The position numbers were made by a program, and so were the translations under genes. Shown here in pieces: positions 1 to 8,542 of a stretch of DNA of 64,000 nucleotides; position 1 is the stretch's first letter, and every line of letters starts with the position of its first letter. Origin of the DNA: Viridibacillus soli (GTDB taxonomy: Bacteria > Bacillota > Bacilli > Bacillales_A > Planococcaceae); NCBI RefSeq assembly GCF_016612995.1, contig NZ_JAEOAH010000011.1, positions 1 through 64,000 on the forward strand, in the 5' to 3' direction. The notes below the pieces were generated by a model that saw only the letters and a list, made by a program, of their open reading frames with translations, did no database searches and was not told the origin of the DNA.

Positions 1-667
1 CGTGCACGAATTATGATGGGACAGTGGGGATAGCGGTCTTTAAAATGAATGAGAACAGGCTCCAAAAAAGCTACTACACCATTAGACTTATACACATTTC
101 CAGTGCGTAGGACTGCTTTGATACAATGGCCTGTGACCCCATCGAATAAAAATAAAGGATGAAAGCCCTTCGTTTGGTAATGGGTATTATAAGTCGTATC
201 CTCCTGATTACCAGTCGTCTTAAAATTAGCGGAGTCGATATCAAAGATAAAGCCCTCACTTGACTTCACCTGTTGTACGCGATCAAATAGGCATTGTATC
301 GTCTCCTGAAATTGACCAATCGTTTCTTCGTCTGCCTTGGAGTTTAAACGGGAAATGGTGGGTTGAGAAGCCCGCAACATGGTTGGTTCAACTTGTAAAT
401 CATCGGCTGCGTTGTCCGTATGATAGCCAGCCAAATGTTGGTATACTTTTTGCATGATGAATTATAATTAAAATGGGTGTGATGAGAGGCGGTATCTGAC
501 ACGTGAATTTTTTCTTTGACCGTTTTCGTAATACCGAGTTTCTCATCAAATTCTTTGTATAAAAGAAGTACCGAATCTGATGAAAGATGACCACCATCAA
601 AATTAATTTTGACTCTTTTCTTGTAACTTACGCTTTTTTCTTGTACACTCTTCATATAGAACCTCAC
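1..667 (-). pseudogene. IS1380-family transposase, frameshifted and cut by the window edge
   Basis: Reading the minus strand from 667, the N-terminus carries the FDGGHLSSDSVLLLYKEFD signature of IS1380-type DDE transposases. The frame breaks near 455-462 (HFNYN then out of frame). The next frame then reads on with MQKVYQHLAGYHTD, SQPTISRLN, FDIDSANFKTTGNQED and HYQTKGFHPLFLFDGVTGH without a stop to base 1. The C-terminal half lies outside the window. One indel therefore separates two otherwise intact halves, which suggests a recent loss. An imperfect inverted repeat (CCTCACATTTTTT at 662 against AAAAATGAGGG near 703-713) lies just upstream and may be part of the insertion sequence end. The exact element boundary was not resolved. 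Confidence 0.85.
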
Positions 668-738
668 ATTTTTTGTTTTTTTTGTGGTGATTAAAACATA
701 TCAAAAATGAGGGTTCTTTTCACTTAAAAGGTGAAAAT

Positions 739-785
739 AAAAAAGCGAGAGTTCCTTAGTCTAATAAGGATTTCTCGCTTTTTTC
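739..785. terminator. Bidirectional hairpin terminator
   Basis: AAAAAGCGAGA (740-750) pairs with TCTCGCTTTTTT (773-784) around an inner CCTTA/TAAGG stem. It has A-rich and T-rich flanks and so could terminate in either direction. It separates the insertion sequence remnant from the sfp-like pseudogene. Confidence 0.7.
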
Positions 786-863
786 TTGTTTTCTATGAAT
801 AAAGTGGGATTGAACCATCTAATAAGGAGTCATAAAATAATTATAAAAGGTGGTCGAAGTTAG

Positions 864-1341
864 ATGATAGAAATATATATTGTGAAAATTCCCTGCAAAA
901 ATAGAGAATAAATTTTTTCAACAGTTATTACAGTGTGTTTCTAATGAAAAGTGCGAGAAGATTCAAAGTTTCCGTAGAAAGGAAGATGCTTATCGAGCAC
1001 TCATTGCGGACCTTCTTGTCAGAAACTTGATTATACGAAAATATAATGTATTAAATGAAGAAATTGAATTTCAAAATAATTTTTATGGAAAGCCCTATTT
1101 ACAGGGTTTTTATAAGTTAGAATTTAATATTTCTCATTCAGGTGAATGGGTTGTTTGTGCTATTGATAAATTTTCAATTGGTGTAGATATTGAAATGATA
1201 AAACCTATTGAATTTGATATAGCAAAATGCTTTTTTACAGAAGAAGAATATGATGATTTACTTACCGTAGATTCACTGAAGCGGTTAGATTATTTTTATG
1301 ATCTTTGGACTATAAAAGAAAGTTATGTATGGTTTGATTAG
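864..1341 (+). pseudogene. sfp: Sfp-type 4'-phosphopantetheinyl transferase, decayed
   Basis: Conceptual translation resembles Bacillus Sfp along its first two thirds: FRRKEDAYRALIADLLVR, YGKPYL, FNISHSGEWV, the Mg-binding GVDIE, and DLWTIKES, corresponding to the conserved W-(S/T)-x-KE-(S/A) motif. The ATG at 864 is in a different frame from the body, so an indel lies near 891-900. The reading frame ends at 1341 just after KES, about 60-70 residues short of a normal ~225-residue enzyme. An intact family member transfers phosphopantetheine from CoA to carrier proteins of NRPS/PKS or fatty acid synthesis. With both a frameshift and a lost C-terminus it is very unlikely to work. No NRPS or PKS gene lies nearby. 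Confidence 0.8.
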
Positions 1342-1723
1342 GGTGGTGTTTTAAGTGGGAAATTCCTTTTAATTACATAGTAATGCTACTCCTAAGGGGA
1401 ACTGCAATTCAGCGCGAAACTAAAAAACATATGGGCTTTTAGTTTTAACAACTTTAATATTCGAGAACAGGCAATACGATTTTTCAAGATATTTGCGAAA
1501 TTATTAATGTCTAAAGGTTAGCTTTATATAGGAATCTTTTAAAATGAAAGCCCCCAAATTGAGAATTTCTTCAGGTTTGGTGGGTTATTTTTTAAATCGT
1601 TGCCGTACATCTTTATTGTACAAACAGTGCAGAGGGTTTAAAATAGAGCATGTGAAATTATAGAATAAAAACAATTGTAGAGTGTTAGTGGTATGGCATG
1701 AAATGATATAGAGGTGTAATAAA
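1342..1723. other. Non-coding gap with two hairpins
   Basis: No convincing gene is seen. There are two inverted repeats: AAACTAAAA/TTTTAGTTT at 1417-1445, and a terminator-like CCCCCAAA...TTTGGTGGG at 1551-1584 followed by a T-rich run. The promoter for the vanR-like gene is presumably close to 1680-1710 but was not assigned. Confidence 0.5.
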
Positions 1724-2422
1724 ATGAAGAGAGTTACAATTTTGGTAGCTGACGATGAGGCAGAAATTGCTGATTTAATTGCGATACATTTAGAAAAAGA
1801 AGGCTACAATGTCGTTAAAGTAGCTGATGGGCAAGAAGCTATTCGTGTTATCCAATCTCAATCAATTGAGTTGGTGATTTTAGATATTATGATGCCTAAA
1901 ATGGACGGATATGAAGTAACGCGTCAAATTCGAGGGCAATATCATATGCCTATCATTTTCTTGAGTGCGAAAACATCTGATTTCGATAAGGTGACAGGAC
2001 TTGTAATAGGCGCAGATGACTATATGACGAAACCTTTCACTCCGATTGAATTAGTTGCTCGTGTAAATGCTCAGTTACGACGATTTTTAATGTTAAATCA
2101 ACCGCAAGCTACTGAAAATAAATCCATTTTGGAGATTAGTGGAGTAGTCATTTATCCTGAGCAACGGACAGTTAGTCTTTACGGTGAACATATTGAGTTA
2201 ACTCCAAAAGAGTTTGATATTTTATATTTATTAGCGAGTCATCCGAAAAAAGTATACACAGTGGAAAATATCTTTCAACAAGTGTGGGCCGAAGAGTATT
2301 ATGAAGGAGGAAATACGGTTATGGTACATATTCGTACCTTACGGAAAAAACTTGGAGAAGATAAGAGGAAGAATAAATTGATCAAAACTGTTTGGGGGGT
2401 AGGTTATACATTCAATGGGTAA
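1724..2422 (+). CDS. vanR: OmpR/PhoB-family response regulator (VanR-like)
   Basis: This 232-residue cytoplasmic DNA-binding regulator has an N-terminal receiver domain (about 1-120) with the acidic pair D10/D11, phospho-acceptor D54 in VILDIMMPKMDG, and the conserved lysine in MTKPF. A C-terminal winged helix (about 130-230) contains LTPKEFDILYLLA and VWGVGYTF. Its stop overlaps the start of the downstream kinase by 8 bases, so the two are translationally coupled. With the kinase and a VanY-type peptidase following, a cell-wall sensing role like VanR is the best guess. The family call is firm. The VanR name rests on gene order and general resemblance and is less sure. Confidence 0.85.
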   Translation: MKRVTILVADDEAEIADLIAIHLEKEGYNVVKVADGQEAIRVIQSQSIELVILDIMMPKMDGYEVTRQIRGQYHMPIIFLSAKTSDFDKVTGLVIGADDYMTKPFTPIELVARVNAQLRRFLMLNQPQATENKSILEISGVVIYPEQRTVSLYGEHIELTPKEFDILYLLASHPKKVYTVENIFQQVWAEEYYEGGNTVMVHIRTLRKKLGEDKRKNKLIKTVWGVGYTFNG

Positions 2423-3533
2423 AATGTTAAGAAGCTTCCGCTCTAAAATGATTGCACTATTTGCTTTAAGCATGATACTAGCTGGTAGCATCACGTATAT
2501 GATCTACAAAGGGCTTCAGCTCTATTATAAAACTATGGTTCGTTATGAGGATCCTTTAACTCAATTCCGGTCAACGATTAGGAATATTGGAGATGTTAAT
2601 TTCTTTTTAATTATATTTATCCCTCTGTCTATTTTGTTTTTCTTTTTTCTTACTAGACCGTATTCAAAGTACTTTAATGAAATTTCTAATGGAATTCATT
2701 ATCTTGCTAACGGTGATTTTACAAATCGAGTTCATGTTTCATCTAATGACGAGTTTAGTGATATCGCACACGAAATTAATTTAGCAAGTGAAAAGTTAAA
2801 AGAAGCTGTTGAAAGAGGAGATTTTGCGGAAAGCAGTAAAGATCAGTTAGTCTTAAATTTGGCTCATGATTTAAGGACACCATTAACATCTGTTTTAGGT
2901 TATTTAGATTTAATTCTTAAAGACGAGAATTTGACAAAAGAACAAATTAAACATTTTTCGACGATAGCTTTTACGAAATCTCAACGACTAGAGGGTCTAA
3001 TTGATGAGTTATTTGAAATAACAAGAATGAATTATGGCATGCTAAAGGTTGAAAAAAGGCCGATTGATATAAGTGAATTACTTATACAGTTAGATGAGGA
3101 ATTATATCCTGTATTAGAGAAGAAAGATTTAGTAGCTAGAATGAATATTGCTCCTCATTTAAACATTTATGGAGACGGTAAACTGTTGGCAAGAGTATTT
3201 GAAAATCTTTTAACCAATGCAATCCGTTACGGCTATGACGGACAGTTTGTTGATATGAATGGGCATATTGATAATGGAGAAGTTGTCGTACAAATTATTA
3301 ATTATGGAGATAGTATTCCAGAGGAAGAGTTGCCGTATCTTTTCGATATGTTTTATACAGGTGATAAAGCACGAACCCAGCGGCAAGATAGTACAGGGCT
3401 TGGTTTATTTATTGCCAAAAATATTGTAGAGCAACATAACGGAACGATTTCTGCCGAAAGTAATTTAATACGAACAATATTTGAAGTAAGATTACCAGCG
3501 GACGATGGTGATGAATCTAATTTAAAAATTTAA
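2415..3533 (+). CDS. vanS: Membrane sensor histidine kinase (VanS-like)
   Basis: This 372-residue kinase has two membrane segments (about 11-33 and 61-80) flanking a very short extracellular loop. A HAMP-like linker follows, then a HisKA domain with H151 in LAHDLRTPLTSVLGYLDL. The C-terminal HATPase domain shows ENLLTNAIRYG (N box), a G1-like region and TGLGLFIAKNIVEQHNG (G2). It should autophosphorylate and pass phosphate to D54 of the overlapping response regulator. The small extracellular loop is typical of VanS-type and intramembrane-sensing kinases. An ATG three codons further in (2424) is an alternative start. Confidence 0.85.
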   Translation: MGKMLRSFRSKMIALFALSMILAGSITYMIYKGLQLYYKTMVRYEDPLTQFRSTIRNIGDVNFFLIIFIPLSILFFFFLTRPYSKYFNEISNGIHYLANGDFTNRVHVSSNDEFSDIAHEINLASEKLKEAVERGDFAESSKDQLVLNLAHDLRTPLTSVLGYLDLILKDENLTKEQIKHFSTIAFTKSQRLEGLIDELFEITRMNYGMLKVEKRPIDISELLIQLDEELYPVLEKKDLVARMNIAPHLNIYGDGKLLARVFENLLTNAIRYGYDGQFVDMNGHIDNGEVVVQIINYGDSIPEEELPYLFDMFYTGDKARTQRQDSTGLGLFIAKNIVEQHNGTISAESNLIRTIFEVRLPADDGDESNLKI

Positions 3534-3615
3534 TAAAAATTTTAAGTTTACCCCACTTTTTATTTAAATAGTTTTTTTTATCCTATACTAAGTAAGGTTA
3601 AGGAGGAAACAAGAA

Positions 3616-4473
3616 ATGAAAAAGTGGGTATTATTTTCACTTATATTATGCACAGTATGTGTTGGTATTTATTTAGCACCATTAATTCAAAATGGTGTAG
3701 AGATTAAGGTTTTGGACAAGGATGATAAGGTAACTTCTACGCATACCGAAAAGAAAGAAATTACAAAAGAGCAAATTTATAAAGGCAATCTATTACTAGT
3801 TAACAAAAATCACCCGGTTAAGGAAGATGGTGTAAAATCTGATATTATAAATTTATCTCAAAATAAAGAGTTAGTAAGAGGTTATGGAGTACTTGATAGA
3901 AATCTTCGTCTATCAAGGGAAATTGTGAATAAATTTTTGAGGGTCGTAGATGCAGCAGAAAAAGAAGGTGTTCATAATTTTTTGATCAGCAGTAGTTATC
4001 GAGATTTTGAAGAGCAAAGGAAATTATATCAAAAAATGGGCTCTGATTATGCATTGCCAGCAGGATATAGCGAACATAATTTAGGTTTGTCACTCGATGT
4101 AGGATCTACTCAAATGAAAATGGAGAATGCTCCTGAAGGAAAATGGATTGAAGAAGAGGTATGGAAGTATGGCTTTGTTCTACGCTATCCGAAGAACAAA
4201 ACGAACATTACAGGTATTCAATATGAACCATGGCATATACGCTATGTCGGTTTACCTCATAGTGCCATTATGCAGAAAAAGAAGTTTACTTTAGAAGAAT
4301 ACTTAGATTTCTTGAAAGAGAAAAAGGAGATTTCAATTAATGCTGAGGGGAAAAAATATACAGTATCTTATTATCAAATTTCAAAGAGTACGACAGTTAA
4401 TGTCCCCGTGAATCAGCATTATGAAATTTCAGGGAACAATGTGGACGGAGTAATTGTGACTGTTCATGAATAG
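3616..4473 (+). CDS. vanY: D-alanyl-D-alanine carboxypeptidase, VanY / M15B family
   Basis: This 285-residue protein has an N-terminal signal anchor (about 4-22) and a zinc peptidase domain. Zinc and catalytic residues are visible as H154 and D161 in SEHNLGLSLDVG, with E204 and H207 in EPWHIRYVG. SSSYRDFEEQ is the usual upstream substrate-binding motif. It should remove the terminal D-Ala of peptidoglycan stem pentapeptides outside the membrane. About 60 residues follow the catalytic domain and look like an extra extracytoplasmic tail. An AAGGAGG site precedes the ATG. It lies 82 bases after vanS in the same direction, probably as one transcription unit. No vanH/A/X ligase genes are present, so glycopeptide resistance should not be inferred. 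Confidence 0.88.
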   Translation: MKKWVLFSLILCTVCVGIYLAPLIQNGVEIKVLDKDDKVTSTHTEKKEITKEQIYKGNLLLVNKNHPVKEDGVKSDIINLSQNKELVRGYGVLDRNLRLSREIVNKFLRVVDAAEKEGVHNFLISSSYRDFEEQRKLYQKMGSDYALPAGYSEHNLGLSLDVGSTQMKMENAPEGKWIEEEVWKYGFVLRYPKNKTNITGIQYEPWHIRYVGLPHSAIMQKKKFTLEEYLDFLKEKKEISINAEGKKYTVSYYQISKSTTVNVPVNQHYEISGNNVDGVIVTVHE

Positions 4474-4753
4474 TAGCCTACATGAGGGAGTAGCAGTGTC
4501 GGTGCACGATTCATAGTTTTTGAAGTTTCCCTATTATTATGGAAATGTTGTTGTGACTTGTGCAGAAACCCTGTCACAAAAAACGCGCTGGAATATACCC
4601 TAACACGATTTTGCAATATCTATATAGATATAAGAATTTCTTCACTTAAACGCTTTCTGAGGGAATTATTAATCACATTGTTTGAACTGTCATAATGGCT
4701 GTTCAAACAATGTTACTGAAGTAAAAAGGGATAGAAGATGCGCCAATAATGAA
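4474..4753. other. Intergenic region with a perfect 13-bp inverted repeat
   Basis: ACATTGTTTGAAC (4675-4687) is repeated in inverse at 4701-4713 around a 13-base loop, with no T-run on either side. It may act as an mRNA 3'-end hairpin between the convergent vanY and tetR genes. Nothing coding was seen. Confidence 0.45.
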
Positions 4754-5329
4754 TCACAATTTTGAACTTGAGAAAAATTCTCTATTTATCATTTCATAAA
4801 AATATTGGTCCATCTGTTTTGCTGAAACCTTGCGGCCGTTTTGAACCCACCATGCACTAAGCGAAGAAAGAGCTCCAGAGTAAAACTCCACAATAATTTC
4901 AATTGGTACCGTAAATTTTTCCCCACGGCTATTCAACTCTAGAAAATCGTGCTTGAGTGCTTCTTTATTACGTAAATTCATATAGTTATTGAAAATTGCA
5001 TCATTTTTATTAGATTGCACGATGTTGTCTAGTAATTCAATATTCGGAAAAACTTCTATGGATTGGAATGGTTTTAAAACGCGCTCTTCTAAGCTGTTTT
5101 TCACATATTTTTCGTGGAATTGTTCAATTCCATAATATAATAAGTCATATTTATCCTCAAAATGCTTATAAAAAGTTGTTCGGTGAACCATTGCTTTTTC
5201 GCAAATTTGATTGACGGTGATTGAATTAAACTCCTGCCCTGGTTGTGAAAGTAAGTCTTCAAGTGCTCCCCATAATAGTTTATATGTTCTTCTAACCCGA
5301 AGATCAATCTTTTTATCATTAAAATTCAT
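4754..5329 (-). CDS. TetR/AcrR-family transcriptional regulator
   Basis: This 191-residue protein has an N-terminal TetR helix-turn-helix (about 10-57: RRTYKLLWGALEDL, ITVNQICEKAMVHRTTFYKHF). The C-terminal domain fits the TetR_C type seen in many Firmicute regulators. It is transcribed divergently from a 14-TM drug exporter across a 147-base intergenic region, the classic layout in which the regulator represses both itself and the pump until a ligand binds. The operator was not pinned down; ACATATGT near 5420 is a small palindrome in the shared promoter region. Confidence in the family is high. The ligand is unknown. Confidence 0.88.
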   Translation of the reverse strand: MNFNDKKIDLRVRRTYKLLWGALEDLLSQPGQEFNSITVNQICEKAMVHRTTFYKHFEDKYDLLYYGIEQFHEKYVKNSLEERVLKPFQSIEVFPNIELLDNIVQSNKNDAIFNNYMNLRNKEALKHDFLELNSRGEKFTVPIEIIVEFYSGALSSLSAWWVQNGRKVSAKQMDQYFYEMINREFFSSSKL

Positions 5330-5476
5330 CTACATTACCCCTTATTTTGTAGTTTATATAGATACTCAACTAATTTTGATTCTTACAACTTTAAAATTAT
5401 ATGTGTATATTATTTTGTAGACATATGTAGTTTTATCTTACAAGTGTAGCAAATAATTAGGAATGAGGAAATAAAT

Positions 5477-6916
5477 TTGAATACTACCAAACAAGTATTG
5501 CCAAGTGACAATATCGATGTATCGAATATTAAAAAAAGACCTATTATTATTGCTTTGATTATTGGTGCTTTTGTTTCTATTTTAAATGAAACACTATTAA
5601 GTAATGCATTACCAGAATTGATGCATGAATTTGGAGTAATGGCACCAACTATTCAATGGTTGACTACGGCCTATATGCTCGTTGTAGGTGTATTAGTACC
5701 TGTCACTGCGTTATTACAACAATGGTTTACGACAAGGCAATTATTTTTATCTGCGATGATTTTATTTTTAGTAGGGACAATTATTGCCGCCTTTGCGCCT
5801 ACATTTAGCTTTTTGCTTTTAGGACGCATTATACAAGCATTCGGGACGGGGTTAATACTACCGATTATGATGAATACAATATTAATCATTTTCCCACCAG
5901 AAGAACGTGGTGGAGCAATGGGCTTGATTGGTCTAGTAATTATGTTTGCACCAGCTATTGGACCGACTCTTTCAGGTATTATTATTGATACACTTAATTG
6001 GCGTTGGTTATTTTACATCGTCATCCCACTTGCACTGCTGTCAATTATTGTTGGAGCAAAGTATTTAAAGAATGTTTCTGAATTAACTAGACCAGCAGTA
6101 GATGTCTTATCAATTATTTTATCAACTCTCGGATTTGGTGGATTTGTCTATAGCTTTAGTAAGTCAGGGGAGCTAGGATGGGGAGATGCAGAAGTTTATG
6201 GCATTTTAATTATCGGTGTTGCTTCATTAATCTGGTTCATCTTTAGACAATTGAAAATCAAAAATCCCATACTCGATTTACGCACATTTAAGTATCCAAT
6301 GTTTTCGTTAACGGTCATACTAATTGTCATCGTTATGATGGCAATGTTCTCAACTATGATATTACTTCCAATGTTTTTACAAGGAATTCTTTTAGTATCA
6401 GCATTTAAATCTGGTTTAATCATGTTACCCGGTAGTGTATTGAATGGTGTTATGGCGCCAATTTCAGGGAAGCTATTTGACAAATTCGGTGCGCGCACTA
6501 TCATCATTCCAGGGATTTTACTAGTAGCTGTTGCAATGTGGATGTTTATAGGAATTGATGTTACAACAACAACTGGATATATTATTACGATTCACTGTAT
6601 TTTACTTGTTGGGATTTCACTTGTCATGATGCCTACACAAACACATGGCTTAAATCAGTTACCTAAAGAATTGTATCCACATGGTACAGCAATCTTTAGT
6701 ACATTACAGCAAGTAGCAGGAGCCATCGGAACAGCATTATTCATTAGTAAAATGTCATCTGGACAAACTGATTATTTAACACAGTCTGAAAATCCAAATG
6801 ATCCTGCTGAAATAGTCGCAGCTCTGACGGCAGGTTTTGATGATGCATTTAAGTTAGGGTTTATCATTGTTTTACTTGCTATTGTTGTTTCACTTTTCAT
6901 TAAACGTGCAAAATAA
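5477..6916 (+). CDS. MFS drug exporter, DHA2 / EmrB-QacA type
   Basis: This 479-residue, very hydrophobic protein fits a 14-helix DHA2 antiporter: motif C-like GPTLSGIIID in helix 5, WRWLFYIVIPL after it, and an early NETLLSNALPEL resembling the family motif around helix 1. The start is TTG at 5477, with GAGGAA at 5465-5470 as ribosome binding site. Proton-driven export of toxic cationic or amphipathic compounds is the usual role of the family. The divergent TetR gene is its likely repressor. A strong terminator follows at 7000-7048. The substrate cannot be read from sequence. Confidence 0.88.
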   Translation: MNTTKQVLPSDNIDVSNIKKRPIIIALIIGAFVSILNETLLSNALPELMHEFGVMAPTIQWLTTAYMLVVGVLVPVTALLQQWFTTRQLFLSAMILFLVGTIIAAFAPTFSFLLLGRIIQAFGTGLILPIMMNTILIIFPPEERGGAMGLIGLVIMFAPAIGPTLSGIIIDTLNWRWLFYIVIPLALLSIIVGAKYLKNVSELTRPAVDVLSIILSTLGFGGFVYSFSKSGELGWGDAEVYGILIIGVASLIWFIFRQLKIKNPILDLRTFKYPMFSLTVILIVIVMMAMFSTMILLPMFLQGILLVSAFKSGLIMLPGSVLNGVMAPISGKLFDKFGARTIIIPGILLVAVAMWMFIGIDVTTTTGYIITIHCILLVGISLVMMPTQTHGLNQLPKELYPHGTAIFSTLQQVAGAIGTALFISKMSSGQTDYLTQSENPNDPAEIVAALTAGFDDAFKLGFIIVLLAIVVSLFIKRAK

Positions 6917-6999
6917 GAGGTGACTGAGATATCTTAGAAGGATAGTTTTACTGAAATTTATAATACCAAAATGCGATAGTTCAACATTGATGAATAAAC

Positions 7000-7048
7000 A
7001 AAGGGGCGTCCAATAGTCGAGAAATTGACTTATTGAATCGCCCCTTTA
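7000..7048. terminator. Bidirectional terminator
   Basis: AAAGGGGCG (7000-7008) pairs with CGCCCCTTT (7039-7047). An inner CAATAGTC/GACTTATTG stem and a T-run follow. It sits between the converging exporter gene and the 7056 gene. Confidence 0.85.
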
Positions 7049-7055
7049 TATTTTT

Positions 7056-7511
7056 TTACTCATGTTCTTTATTATTAGCTATTAATGTTTCTACGATATC
7101 AAAAAAGTCGCTACTACTAGCTTTAAAATGTCTATTGCCCCAACTTTCAGTATCGGTAGCGATAATGATTTCTTTTTTATCCCCATATAAATATACAGTA
7201 TCAATCCCTTTTTCAAAAACTAGCGATACACTATATTCGCAATCTAATACGCCAAAATCACTTTTTGTACGATGCACTTTTAGTTCCTTGAGCGATTTTA
7301 TTATTTCTGTTTCGCTTTCATCAAATTGGTAAGTATTTTCGATTTTTAAATTTGCTATCTTATCTACAGTTATAGAGCTAACTTTACTATCTTCTAGGTG
7401 AGTAAGGATATCCGTTATTGGTTTTTCTTTATACTTATTATATTGAAAAACGCCATAAGACCCTGCCACTAATATAATACCAATAATGATGGTAATGAGT
7501 GCCTTTTTCAT
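7056..7511 (-). CDS. Small membrane-anchored protein of unknown function
   Basis: The start was placed at ATG 7511 (MKKALITIIIGIILVAG) because GGGGATGG lies about nine bases upstream. An upstream ATG at 7541 would add ten residues but has a poorer site. The 151-residue product has one N-terminal hydrophobic segment (about 4-22) without a lipobox cysteine. A mixed alpha/beta extracytoplasmic domain with no motif I recognise follows. The layout suggests an exported, membrane-tethered domain. It converges on the exporter gene through a shared terminator. Function unknown. Confidence 0.65.
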   Translation of the reverse strand: MKKALITIIIGIILVAGSYGVFQYNKYKEKPITDILTHLEDSKVSSITVDKIANLKIENTYQFDESETEIIKSLKELKVHRTKSDFGVLDCEYSVSLVFEKGIDTVYLYGDKKEIIIATDTESWGNRHFKASSSDFFDIVETLIANNKEHE

Positions 7512-7541
7512 GAAATGTATCCATCCCCATTTCTTAAACAT

Positions 7542-7884
7542 CTTTACATAAGGTTAGTGGAAATTAAATACAATTACAAGTGGTTATTAGAATAATGTAA
7601 CCAATGTGAATCTCTTGGTTTTCTTTGCCACCAAAATTGGCTTTTACGAAGTCTAGTTGTTGTTTAACAACTAGGACCTGAACTTGTTGTCCTGACACTG
7701 GTTATGGTCATTAAGAGTATGCATAAACTCACGTATACCGACGATTTACATGGAGTGGGCGATATGATAGGATGGTTTGCCGCTAAGCTTGTTACTGAGG
7801 GTTCTTAGCCTAAATTATATCGCTAGGGGCTCCATGCACGCTGCTTATCGATACCGAAAATTTCTAAGATGCTTTTCCTTCCGA
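7542..7884. other. Gap without recognisable genes
   Basis: All six frames are short. I see no motif, RNA or mobile-element end that I can support here. The sequence next to 7885 continues the S1-domain remnant as nonsense, so this may be the scar of a larger deletion. Confidence 0.4.
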
Positions 7885-8378
7885 TTACATCAACTGTCGT
7901 AAATCTTCAACCCAACCGTAACGCACTTCACCGAATGGAATAGTTGAAAGAATACCTCCGACATCTACGATTCTTGGTTTTTGCTTAACGTTTTGTACAA
8001 CTGCAATTATAATATCGTCTTTTTTAACATATTTCATTGTAATAGCAGCCATTTGGTCAATTGTATCTTTTCTAGATCCAATAACTACATCAGCTTCACA
8101 ATCATAAGAATGAATACGGAATGCGATTTTCTTACCTGTTAAAGAGCTTAGAGCATCTAAAATTAGTACGCCAGCCATTTCAAGGGGACTTAGTACGCGA
8201 ATACGTCTAAGCTCTAATATTGCATATGGTTGATCCTTTATATGTTCAATACTTTTCCTTCAGATTGTAATCTCATTTTGTTTTGGTGTCGCTGTAATTA
8301 CATCTTTCCAGTGCTTATCTTCTTCGGATAAGGCATGCATTTTTTCTAAGTCAAAACCATCCACTAAAATCTTCCAGT
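7885..8378 (-). pseudogene. S1-domain RNA-binding protein remnant
   Basis: Minus-strand conceptual translation from about 8378 gives ILVDGFDLEKMHAL and EEDKHWKDVITATPKQ. A stop (TGA) and two compensating shifts follow around 8245-8275, where EGKVLNI fits in the alternate frame. The frame is then open from LELRRIRVLSPLEMAGV to a stop at 7885. The tail (VVQNVKQKPRIVDVGG, TIPFGEVRYGWVEDLRQL) has the beta-strand pattern of an S1 domain (VDVGG, IPxSE), but it ends before the S1 fold would finish. I recall similar S1 proteins from Bacillus phages and mobile elements; that is memory, not a search. It is broken at both ends and internally, so it is very probably non-functional. Confidence 0.4.
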
Positions 8379-8542
8379 AAATTCTTCATTCAAAATATTT
8401 TGGCCATAATAATGCGAATTTATTGTCGACCACCTGAATTTTATATATTCTGATAATTGATGTGAAGAACAACATCTTACTCATAACTTGAGCTATAATA
8501 CTACTAAACATTTCAAATATTGTTAAAGAAAAGGTGTATCGT
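8379..8542. other. Upstream region of pepD
   Basis: Short AT-rich interval. AAAGGTG at 8530-8535 is a suitable ribosome binding site for the ATG at 8543. No operator or riboswitch was recognised. Confidence 0.4.

Noticed and set aside
74-259. Minus-strand 61-residue frame and overlapping plus-strand frame at 260-457
   Set aside because: They are out-of-frame shadows of the IS1380-type transposase.
1724-4473. A vancomycin resistance cluster
   Set aside because: Only regulator, kinase and VanY are present; no vanH, ligase or vanX-type gene is seen in the window.
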